In this document: positions 26,001 through 32,791 of the stretch, in pieces
Layout of the letters: every line of letters starts with the position of its first letter
Position numbering within the stretch: the stretch's first letter is position 1
Origin: Planctomycetia bacterium
GTDB lineage: Bacteria > Planctomycetota > Planctomycetia > Planctomycetales > Planctomycetaceae
Assembly: GCA_026400935.1 (NCBI GenBank)
Contig: JAPLNX010000519.1
Location: 1 to 37,771 of the forward strand
Length of the DNA: 37,771 nucleotides
Direction: 5' to 3'
The notes under the pieces: model-generated
The model's input: only the letters and a program-made list of their open reading frames with translations
Told to the model about the DNA's origin: nothing
The model's database searches: none
Program-made: the position numbers and the translations under genes

Positions 26001-29000
26001 CGCCAATCTCATTGCTGCGCAAGTCGGGAGACATCGGCAGTTGGATCGGCGTGCGGAGCGAGTCTAACATTGAGCCCTTCGTGACATCGGGCGACGGCGG
26101 CTTCAGTGGCGGATTCAAGATCCCTGCGAGCAAGTCGCGGCATCGACTGAAGCTCGTCTATTGGACCGGCTCGCTCAAAGACAGTGCCGGTTGGGAGCAA
26201 GCACTCGCCGCCGTATCCGCCCCGAAGCCGAGCATCGAGCCTGAGTTAGCAACGCTTCTCAAGCCCGGTCCCGCGAAGTGGACGGCGAAGATCGAGACCG
26301 AGTTTGTCACCGCGCCGAACGATGCTCCGTATGTCGTCGACACTTTTAAGTTGCCGTTCGACAATCCGTACAAAGCGCTGCTCTTCACGAGCGGGCATGA
26401 CTTCTTTTCGAACGGCGATATCGCGGTCTGCACGGTGCATGGCGACGTGTGGCGCGTGAGCCAAGAGGGCGAGAACAAACTGCGCTGGCAGCGCATTGCT
26501 ACGGGACTACATCAGCCATTGGGATTGGTTGTCGAGCGCAGGAATGAGACGAAACCAAGTGAGCGGCAAGGCGCTAGCCGCCGGTTCGATGCGGCTCCGG
26601 ACCCGCGGCTAACGCCTCGCGGCTCACAAGAGCGCGACGACGCCCTCTACGTTCTCTGCCGCGATCAGATCGTTCGCTTGCATGACCTCAATGATGATCG
26701 CGAGACCGACTACTACGAGTGCTTCAGCAACGTCTATCCGACCTCGGCGGGCGGGCATGACTACATCACCTGCCTCGAACGTGATTCGGTCGGCAACTTC
26801 TGGTTCGTGCATGCCAATCTCGGAATCGTTCGAGTCTCTTCTGATGGCTCGAAGTTCGACGTCATCTCAACCGGGTTGCGCAATCCGAACGGCATGGGGC
26901 TCGGCCCCGGCGATGTCGTGACAGCGGCACCTCAAGAGGGTGATTGGACTCCGGCTTCGGCTATCTTCGTCGCTAAGCCCGGTGCGCACTTCGGCGGAGG
27001 CGGCCCGCGCATTACGCCTGAACGACCGCTTGGGTTTGATTCGCCCGCTGTGTGGATTCCTCGCCGAGTCGACAACTCATCCGGCGGTCAATGCTGGGTC
27101 ACGAGCGATAAGTGGGGACCGCTCAGCGGGCACATGCTGCATTTCTCGTTCGGGCAATGCTCGGCGATGCTGGGGATTGGTAGCCACGCTCGCCAGAGCG
27201 TGGGCGAAACGCAGGACAGCCCACGCTCTGGCGAGCGTGGCTACATCCCAACCGGCTTGGTCGAATTCCCTTTTCGCTTTGACTCCGGGGCCATGCGCGG
27301 GCGGTTCAGTCCGCTTGACGGGCAGCTTTACGTCACCGGCCTCCGAGGTTGGACGACGTCCGCCGTGACCGACGGTTGCTTGCAGCGAGTCCGCTTCACC
27401 GGCAAACCCATCGACATGCCAGTCAGCATGCAGGCCCACTCAAACGGCATTGCGCTGAGCTTCACTGAGTCGCTCGACAAAGACGCTGCCGAGAACCCCA
27501 GCAGCTATCACGTCGAGCAATGGAACTATTCTTACTCGAAGAACTACGGTTCGCCCGAATACCGCATGTCCGATCCTAAGCAAGAAGGCCGCGATGAAGT
27601 TCGAGTCCGCTCGGCGACGCTGATTGATGAGCGGACGGTGTTTCTGGAGATGAAGGACGTGAAGCCAGTCAACGTCATGGCTGTGTCGTGCGTGTTGAAG
27701 AGTAGGTTGGGATTCCATCCCGCCCCGAATGGAGCCAGTGGTGCGTCGTCAGAGAGCGATTCGTCAGGGAAGCAGGGTCGCAGCGGGGACTCGCAAGCGG
27801 AGCTTGCCAGAAAGGTCGGGACAGAGTCCCAACCTCCGCGTCAGTTCCGTCACACGGTCTATCTGACGCTCAACTCAGTCAGTGCCCAGAAGTACGACGA
27901 AGCAAAGCTCGTGCGCCGAGGTAACGGAAATGACATCGACGATGCCGGACTCAAGCCAGGACTCATCGTGCGGTTTCTTAGCCACGCTCGCCAGAGCGTG
28001 GGTGATGCGACTGCCGACCCACGTTCTGGCGAACGTGGCTACGACGACGCCCGAGTCGATCGCATGGCCGCGACGTTTGTTGGTGCGAATCAACCCGCGA
28101 GCCAGTTCGTTAAGCCCGGCCCGTTCATCGCTCGTTGGCAAGGCTTTATCAAAGTTCCGCTGCAACAGACGGTGGCGTTCAGCACCGAGGGAATCGGCGC
28201 GACAAAACTGTTCCTCAACGACAAAGAGATCTCGTTCAAACAGCCAACATCGCTGAATGGCGGGCTTAATATGATCGCGATTGATTACGTCTCTCCCGAA
28301 CGAGAGACGGCAGCTCAGTTCCGTTTGATATGGGAGTCCAGCGAGTTCGCTCGCGAGCCGGTGCCTCCGACCGTCCTGTTCCATCACAGCGACGACGAAG
28401 CACTCAGTAAGTTCGCACAACTGCGACGCGGGCGCGAGCTGTTCGCGTCGCTGAAGTGTGGTGCGTGCCATCAAAACAATGCTGCGAATGTCGCACATGA
28501 ATTGCAGACTGACTCGCCCAACTTGGCCGGAGTCAGTCGACTCAACGCGGCATGGATGGCGGACTGGATCGTCAATCCGTCCAAGGAACGTCCGGACGTG
28601 CGCATGCCGCATCTGAATGTTTCAAAGGCAGAGGCGGCTGATATCGCGCTGTGGTTAGAATCGAAGGCGACCAAAGCTGTGGGCAACACAGCGACAAGCT
28701 CTGCACAAGCGGGATCGATCGCCTATGAAGAGTTAGGATGCATCGCCTGCCATCGGTTGAAGTCGGAAGGAGTGGATGAGCACTCGCGCCGTTCGCTGGC
28801 ACATGCCAAGGACAAGTTTGCAACGGGGCATCTGGCAAGCTTTCTGCAAGACCCGCAGAGATTTCATCTGACGAGCCGCATGCCGAACTTTCATTTGGAC
28901 GACAAGACGGCGGCATCGCTCGCGGCTTACATCGCATCGCAAACAAGCACGGTGAAGCCTGACCTCTTGCCCGGCGGTTTGATCAACAATGGGGCGAAGC

Positions 29001-29959
29001 TGTTTGTGGATCGAGGCTGCGTGCAGTGTCACGCAGTCGGCGATCAACCGGTTCGACCGCGTGCTGAACCGGTCGCGCTCGTGGATTTGGCGTCGGCTCA
29101 AGGTTGCTTGGCCGATGTTGCTCATCAGCGAGTTGGAGTTCCTCGTTTCGAACTGGCTTTGGCCGACCGAACCGCATTGCTGAAGTTCCTGAAGACCGAT
29201 CTGCAATCGTTGCAACAGTCGGTCCCAACTGAAGCCGCTGAGACATTGATGCGCGGTCTGCGTTGCTCAGCGTGTCATGACCGCGACGGCAGCATGAGTC
29301 CTCGCCGAGCCATCATCGCCGACGAAAGCGATCGCGGCTTGTCGCCAGATACTTACCCGAATCTGACATGGGCCGGAGAGAAGTTACATGCCAATTGGAT
29401 GGCCCACTTCATTGGCGATTCTCGGAGGGCAAGCTTCAAACCCGTCTCTGTCATCAATGCCAACGACAAGAAAGAGGACGGGGTGGAAATCAATCCTACG
29501 GTTCAGTTGAGACCGTGGCTGAAAGGCCGCATGCCGAGCTTCCCGGCATACGGCAAAACGCTTGCAGCGGGACTAGCCGCCGAACACGGCATCAACTCGG
29601 CAACCGACCCCGTCACGAGCCCCGATCCAAAGCGAGCAGAACTCGGTAACGCGTTGACACAGCGAACGGCGCTGGATTGTCGGCAGTGTCACGCCGTCGG
29701 CAATCAACCGGCTCAAGGAGACGACAAGACGAAGATCGCACCGGGCATCAACTTCGCGTTGGTGAAGGAGCGAGTGCGCTACGACTACTACCAACGCTTC
29801 ACCCTCGACCCGCCGCGCTTCGACATCAACACCAAGATGCCCAAACTCGCCGCCGACGGGAGGAAGACGAAGGTCACAACCATCCTCGAAGGCGATGCCC
29901 ATCAGCAGTTCGATGCCGTTTGGCATTTCATCGGAACGGCAATGTTTGACAAAGATTGA
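23045..29959 (+). CDS. giant secreted multidomain protein: 2x ThuA, LamG, DUF6797, propeller, PA14-like, 5 CXXCH
   Basis: The protein has 2304 residues; GGAG lies 7 bases before ATG. The N-terminus KSCLLSALVLLVGTMTSC is a signal peptide, perhaps a weak lipobox. Domains: ThuA-like 37-285 and 319-555 (VLLIAGNDAHKWHNWE); LamG 583-765; DUF6797 about 815-1050 (WEGDWVDNRWKESQIGRWL); a sorbosone-dehydrogenase-like propeller about 1095-1450 (LYVLCRDQIVRLHDLNDD, LRNPNGMGLGPGD); PA14-like about 1690-1770; then haem c motifs CGACH 1805, CIACH 1899, CVQCH 1992, CSACH 2074 and CRQCH 2212, with Met-Pro ligands (RMPHLN, RMPNFH, RMPSFP, KMPKLA) for four of them. It probably oxidises a sugar and passes electrons along the haems. 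It holds four complete palindromic elements and one half element in frame. Reaction and substrate are inferred. Confidence 0.9.
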   Translation: MLQQKSCLLSALVLLVGTMTSCMASSVSDDTVKTSTRKLVLIAGPKSHGPTGNGVHDYPWSVKLLKVMLDHSNVREQVRVEYHLDGMPSDLKTLDDADSIMVISDGRDGNLYQEAPHFGSPENLAAVQKQIDRGCGFLTFHFSTFAPDQYAKQIIEWSGGYFDWETDGQRKWYSAITHKEADVELGTPEHAVVRGVKPFKMKEEFYFNLRFANDGAKADGLSPLFVVPALNGREPDGNVVAWAKQRSNGGRGFGTTCGHFYSNWERDEFRKLILNAIAWTAKLDVPKDGVEARYFTHAEITQALAGVEGTQRAVIDDKPIRVLLIAGNDAHKWHNWERTTPAMKAALEKDPRIKVDVSLDIEDLAKKDIGKNYDIILPNYVNWHAPKPLSDASKTTFMNFVQNGGGVLFVHFNSSAFHFSLPMAAESDWPELRKIAIRAWNHHGKDEAKSGHDAFGPFKVDVTPLEHVITAGLKNFDVVDELYFKQDGRPVDPLITAKSKVTGRDEPLAFVGSYGKGKIFQTLLGHSEKTYDAFEPREMLRRAAAWAANRRVLKLRAEDDPVVVADAPKAASAAPAPAPAASALRLTEGKFGQALDTRATGVTVVAKPEQASVPITVECWTKLESKTAFNILVASEPKSSPTHWELYSYVGSGNYSVYLPGCGGEYRSDVNIADGQWHHVAMTLEAIRIRLFVDGKQVVDKPLPSEFAASKGGALAIGRLAEGGIGSAGLIDEVRIRRGAHAFESLPDKAPTNDDNTVGLWRFEEIVEKTKLKDESKSQTMAVAAVAVAQPAPAANAQAAGGKPKPPAHWGKEQIGFDQWEGDWVDNRWKESQIGRWLSSVVGGLPGGAGRKMTSIRVGDQQQATVCFDADHAQVRAIWTGGFLKFNPARFGIIGAPVPDGGFMFQSTEHSGWGASKVKLRGLHAHGERVVLSYLVDGVAVRESPWCEQLGDRLVVTRLIEVEPAASDLQLLLHHKVDNIEMSKNAPISLLRKSGDIGSWIGVRSESNIEPFVTSGDGGFSGGFKIPASKSRHRLKLVYWTGSLKDSAGWEQALAAVSAPKPSIEPELATLLKPGPAKWTAKIETEFVTAPNDAPYVVDTFKLPFDNPYKALLFTSGHDFFSNGDIAVCTVHGDVWRVSQEGENKLRWQRIATGLHQPLGLVVERRNETKPSERQGASRRFDAAPDPRLTPRGSQERDDALYVLCRDQIVRLHDLNDDRETDYYECFSNVYPTSAGGHDYITCLERDSVGNFWFVHANLGIVRVSSDGSKFDVISTGLRNPNGMGLGPGDVVTAAPQEGDWTPASAIFVAKPGAHFGGGGPRITPERPLGFDSPAVWIPRRVDNSSGGQCWVTSDKWGPLSGHMLHFSFGQCSAMLGIGSHARQSVGETQDSPRSGERGYIPTGLVEFPFRFDSGAMRGRFSPLDGQLYVTGLRGWTTSAVTDGCLQRVRFTGKPIDMPVSMQAHSNGIALSFTESLDKDAAENPSSYHVEQWNYSYSKNYGSPEYRMSDPKQEGRDEVRVRSATLIDERTVFLEMKDVKPVNVMAVSCVLKSRLGFHPAPNGASGASSESDSSGKQGRSGDSQAELARKVGTESQPPRQFRHTVYLTLNSVSAQKYDEAKLVRRGNGNDIDDAGLKPGLIVRFLSHARQSVGDATADPRSGERGYDDARVDRMAATFVGANQPASQFVKPGPFIARWQGFIKVPLQQTVAFSTEGIGATKLFLNDKEISFKQPTSLNGGLNMIAIDYVSPERETAAQFRLIWESSEFAREPVPPTVLFHHSDDEALSKFAQLRRGRELFASLKCGACHQNNAANVAHELQTDSPNLAGVSRLNAAWMADWIVNPSKERPDVRMPHLNVSKAEAADIALWLESKATKAVGNTATSSAQAGSIAYEELGCIACHRLKSEGVDEHSRRSLAHAKDKFATGHLASFLQDPQRFHLTSRMPNFHLDDKTAASLAAYIASQTSTVKPDLLPGGLINNGAKLFVDRGCVQCHAVGDQPVRPRAEPVALVDLASAQGCLADVAHQRVGVPRFELALADRTALLKFLKTDLQSLQQSVPTEAAETLMRGLRCSACHDRDGSMSPRRAIIADESDRGLSPDTYPNLTWAGEKLHANWMAHFIGDSRRASFKPVSVINANDKKEDGVEINPTVQLRPWLKGRMPSFPAYGKTLAAGLAAEHGINSATDPVTSPDPKRAELGNALTQRTALDCRQCHAVGNQPAQGDDKTKIAPGINFALVKERVRYDYYQRFTLDPPRFDINTKMPKLAADGRKTKVTTILEGDAHQQFDAVWHFIGTAMFDKD
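24778..24804. repeat. half palindromic element D (single arm, in frame)
   Basis: 27 bases matching the second arm of element E (26601-26627) at 25 of 27 positions. No partner arm is present. In frame it encodes PAASALRLT in the Ala/Pro linker between ThuA and LamG. The hexapeptide ASALRL also occurs in element B of the 152-3985 gene, encoded by the same arm in the same frame. Confidence 0.65.
26559..26627. repeat. in-frame palindromic element E
   Basis: Arms 26559-26585 and 26601-26627 are complementary at 23 of 27 bases around a 15-base spacer. Length 69 bases, 23 codons. It adds SERQGASRRFDAAPDPRLTP to the propeller, between LGLVVE and DALYVLCRDQI, which I recall as nearly adjacent in relatives. 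Confidence 0.8.
27181..27243. repeat. in-frame palindromic element F
   Basis: Perfect 24-base inverted arms (27181-27204 and 27220-27243) with a 15-base spacer, total 63 bases or 21 codons. It starts with TAGCCACGCTCGCCAGAGCG. The encoded peptide is SHARQSVGETQDSPRSGERG. A second copy of the same family is element G. Confidence 0.85.
27704..27835. repeat. in-frame long palindromic element H
   Basis: Outer arms AGGTTGGGATTCCATCCCG (27704-27722) and its inverted counterpart near 27816-27835 match at about 15 of 19 positions. The interior of about 93 bases contains a small perfect hairpin GCAAG-CGGAG-CTTGC. Total 132 bases, 44 codons, open in frame (PNGASGASSESDSSGKQGRS). It lies between the propeller and the PA14-like part. 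Confidence 0.6.
27979..28041. repeat. in-frame palindromic element G
   Basis: Arms 27979-28003 and 28017-28041 pair at 23 of 25 bases around a 13-base spacer. Length 63 bases, the same as element F, same family and same reading frame: SHARQSVGDATADPRSGERG. The spacer differs from that of F while the arms are nearly identical. Confidence 0.85.
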
Positions 29960-30124
29960 ATGATTCAAGTTGGTGCAGAGCGTCAATGCGGCCTGACTCA
30001 GTTCTGCGTTCGCCGTCTGTCCAAAATCAAATCCATCGCCACTTGGTAATGATTGTCCTGAGCCATGAATCATCTCGGCTCATGTTGCGTTGACGAACTT
30101 ATTAATTAATAGGGAGGAGCGATC

Positions 30125-30940
30125 ATGTTCTGTTTGCGTCTTTTGGCGTGTGCTGTTCTGGTCTCTGTGCTGACGCAGTCAATAGAGGCCGCTCCGCCGA
30201 ATGGTGTGAGTTCGGCGAACTCGGTTCAGTCTGAGATCACCGCGACATTCTCAATCATTGCGGTCGATCCGGAGAATCATGTTTGTGGGGCGGCGGTGGC
30301 GAGCAAGTATCCGGCGGTTGGCAAGGTCGTCCCTTATGTTCGAGCGGATGTTGGAGCCTTTTGCACTCAACATCATCACGTGCCGAAGTGGGGCGAACCG
30401 GCGCTCGACATGCTGCAGCAAGGGAAGCGTCCGGACGGAGTAATCTTTGAATTGCTCAAAGAAGACAAGGACGCCGAGCTACGACAATTGGCGATCATCG
30501 ACATGCAAGGTCGAGCGGCGGTTCATAACCCGACGACCGCTCCTGCTGGTAGCCGATATTGGGGTGCGATCACTGGTCGCTTCTATTGCTGCCAAGGGAA
30601 CACGCTCACTGGTCGCGAAGTCGTGGTTGCGATGGCCTCTGCTTACGAAGAGACCGACGGGAGCTTGGCTGATCGGCTGATGGCCGCACTCATTGCCGCT
30701 GACTGCGCAGGAGGCGATCATCGCGGACGGCTGGCCGCAGGCATTCGAGTTGCGAAAAAGGGAGTCGAAGGAGATTGGCTTTCACTGCACATCGATAAGA
30801 GCGACGATGCGGTTCTCGAACTCGCACAAAAATACGCAGAGTTGAAACATGACGCCAAAGGAACTTGGCGTGGAGGACAATTGCCTTTTCGCTCTCCCTG
30901 CCCGAACAGGCCGATGCCAACCGCGCCATCGACGAATTAG
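30125..30940 (+). CDS. secreted DUF1028 (Ntn-hydrolase-like) protein, possible C-terminal frameshift
   Basis: The protein has 271 residues, with a strong GGGAGGAG ribosome site 5 bases before ATG. Signal peptide FCLRLLACAVLVSVLTQSIE. It matches DUF1028, a family placed in the Ntn-hydrolase superfamily: ATFSIIAVDPENHVCGAAVA, AVGKVVPYVRADVGAFCTQH, GRFYCCQGNTLTGREVVVAM and AADCAGGDHRGRLAAGI. The natural substrate of the family is not known. The last 19 residues (Pro-rich, FRSPCPNRPMPTAPSTN) look out of frame: a one-base shift at the T run near 30885 would give FSLSLPEQADANRAIDELG and continue to 31077. It lies 165 bases after the giant gene. Confidence 0.85.
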   Translation: MFCLRLLACAVLVSVLTQSIEAAPPNGVSSANSVQSEITATFSIIAVDPENHVCGAAVASKYPAVGKVVPYVRADVGAFCTQHHHVPKWGEPALDMLQQGKRPDGVIFELLKEDKDAELRQLAIIDMQGRAAVHNPTTAPAGSRYWGAITGRFYCCQGNTLTGREVVVAMASAYEETDGSLADRLMAALIAADCAGGDHRGRLAAGIRVAKKGVEGDWLSLHIDKSDDAVLELAQKYAELKHDAKGTWRGGQLPFRSPCPNRPMPTAPSTN

Positions 30941-31083
30941 GTTGCCTAAAGTGTTTTTACAGGATGCGAGGCGTTCTTGATGCTTTAGACGGTCGGCGTT
31001 CTCGGCGAGTCAATCAACAACGAGACTGTGTTGCAGCCCTACCAACGTTTCATCACTCAACTTACTTTCGAAAGTGAATCCAC

Positions 31084-31926
31084 ATGCGATTTCGATTCAT
31101 TGCCATCCTGATGACACTCGCGTCACTCGCATCAAATCTTCATTTGGTTCGCGCCGAACATGATGGGAAAGTGCAAATTTTGTTGCTTGGGGACAGCACG
31201 ACGGAGGGTAGCATTCCACGTCGGCACGTTCCGAAGGGGCCACATTTGGAGGATGTTATTCGTGAATTGCTTGCCGAAGAAAAAGATTTGCCACCCACAA
31301 ACGTCATCAACCTCGGTTTGAGCGGCGAGTTCATCCAACGACTGCTCGATTCTGGTCGCTACGAAAAAGAAGCGTCGAAGCTGGCGGGGATCGACTATGT
31401 CTTGATCCGCTATGGCTTGAACGACAACGCCCGCCGTGAAAACCTCGCTGTGAATTTTCCGAAGGACTATCACGAACTGATCGGACGCCTGAAAGTCGAC
31501 CATCCGAAGGCCACGATCATCGTAATGACGGTCATTCCATACGGTGACGAAGCGACGTCGCAGAAACTCAATCAACTCAACGAACAAGTCGCGAAGGTGG
31601 AAGGTCTGCCGCTGTTCGATATCTATCCTCGCTATGCTGCCGAATTGAAGCGTGGGGCGGATATGCTCAACTACCGCCGCTTCCCGCTCGACAAGATTCC
31701 GGAAAACCGCCGCGAATTTGTGAAGCCATTCGTCGTGAATGGTAACTCAGTCGAAGTGCTTGATAACCGCCTCGACGCCCACTTCGGACACCTTCCTGGA
31801 TGGTTCGGTGACCGTCATCCCAATCTTGCTGGCTACCACGTTATTGGTGACGAAACTGCCAAATATCTCGCACCGATGATTCGAGAAAAGTTTCGGAAGA
31901 ATTCGGAAGAAGTAGTCGATCGCTAG
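31084..31926 (+). CDS. secreted SGNH/GDSL hydrolase
   Basis: The protein has 280 residues with signal peptide FRFIAILMTLASLASNLHLV. The SGNH blocks are complete: LLLGDSTTEG (Ser38), NLGLSG (Gly in block II), IRYGLNDNA (Asn113), and the catalytic pair DRHPNLAGY (Asp243, His245). Members hydrolyse esters, often acetyl groups on sugars. It follows the DUF1028 gene by 143 bases on the same strand and may be co-transcribed. It is not closely similar to the SGNH protein at 9011-9772 in block I (GDS versus GNS). Confidence 0.9.
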   Translation: MRFRFIAILMTLASLASNLHLVRAEHDGKVQILLLGDSTTEGSIPRRHVPKGPHLEDVIRELLAEEKDLPPTNVINLGLSGEFIQRLLDSGRYEKEASKLAGIDYVLIRYGLNDNARRENLAVNFPKDYHELIGRLKVDHPKATIIVMTVIPYGDEATSQKLNQLNEQVAKVEGLPLFDIYPRYAAELKRGADMLNYRRFPLDKIPENRREFVKPFVVNGNSVEVLDNRLDAHFGHLPGWFGDRHPNLAGYHVIGDETAKYLAPMIREKFRKNSEEVVDR

Positions 31927-32041
31927 ATGCGGACCAGTCGTTGCTACGAAACGAGTAACTGAAGTTACCTGTCTTGTTGGCGGTTCTTCGACGCTTGCTT
32001 CAAATCACCGATTACTGCTTCATTCCTGATCAAAAAGCGAT

Positions 32042-32551
32042 TTATCGCAGATGCGACAAGCCGCGGTCGGTTCGTTCTTGGTTGAGAAGCTGGAACGCTT
32101 TGGGTTCGTCTTTCAGCAGTTTCACCAATTGCGTCGCTGAGCAGCCGAGGGTCTTGGCGGCGAGCGGGACTTCAAAGGAGTTTGCCGCGAGGATATCGAG
32201 GGCCTCAGCGAGGATGGCGGGGAAGTCGTCGTGATGCGGGTTGATCGAGATTCGACCGTTGCGGCAGCGAGATTGCCAGAGTTCGGAAGTGCTGGGAACA
32301 GGTGGTTGTTCGGTGCGAACAGTCAACGCGAGTCGAACTCGAAGACGAAACACGGCCTCGCTTCGATTTTCGGCTTGGCTGCGACATTCGTTTGCCTCAG
32401 CTTCGACCCCGGTCGGCTCGTGCTTGAGGATGACTGCGGTTTCCACTTTGTTCCGGTGTTGGCCGCCTGGACCGGATCGTCGAGTGCGGCGTTCTGTGCA
32501 GTCTTTCAGAAGCTGTGCTTCGGGAAGTGACGCGGGGTGAATCGCTGACAT
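32042..32551 (-). CDS. release-factor-like protein with GGQ motif
   Basis: The protein has 169 residues from ATG 32551. The frame is open upstream to 32986, but that would run over the promoter region and start of the divergent gene, so it is rejected. Residues 20-80 form a class I release factor catalytic domain: RRSGPGGQHRNKVETAV with GGQ at 29-31, then EAEANECRSQAENRSEAV. The domain that reads stop codons is absent, as in ArfB- or PrfH-type rescue factors. Residues about 100-169 form a separate helical part (LAAKTLGCSATQLVKLLKDE) that resembles a helix-turn-helix and may bind RNA. A role in ribosome rescue is inferred. Confidence 0.85.
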   Translation of the reverse strand: MSAIHPASLPEAQLLKDCTERRTRRSGPGGQHRNKVETAVILKHEPTGVEAEANECRSQAENRSEAVFRLRVRLALTVRTEQPPVPSTSELWQSRCRNGRISINPHHDDFPAILAEALDILAANSFEVPLAAKTLGCSATQLVKLLKDEPKAFQLLNQERTDRGLSHLR

Positions 32552-32791
32552 CTGAGTTCGGTCGCTTTCTTGTTGGCTGCATGTCCCCCAAACCTCCCAG
32601 GTTGTTGCCGATAGAGGTATGTTCTGCCTGCAAAGTCTAAACGACCGAAAATGTCTATTTCTTGAGTAAAGTCTTCTCAAGCTGCCAAAACTCACAGCCG
32701 ATCTTTTCAAGGAGTATCGCTCAGTGCGCGGGCGACGGGCGGCAGAATGTTCTCGCTCGGTCTCCGCGTAGGGTCTGACAAGGAGGTTGGT

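Noticed and set aside
26559-28041. Palindromes in the giant gene as intrinsic terminators or CRISPR-like repeats
   Set aside because: They lie in the middle of an open frame with no T-tracts, are not regularly spaced, and have differing spacers within single elements, so neither explanation fits.
29041-29090. Direct AACCGGT repeats in the haem region of the giant gene
   Set aside because: Only 7-8 bases are shared, and no palindromic arms comparable to the other elements are present.
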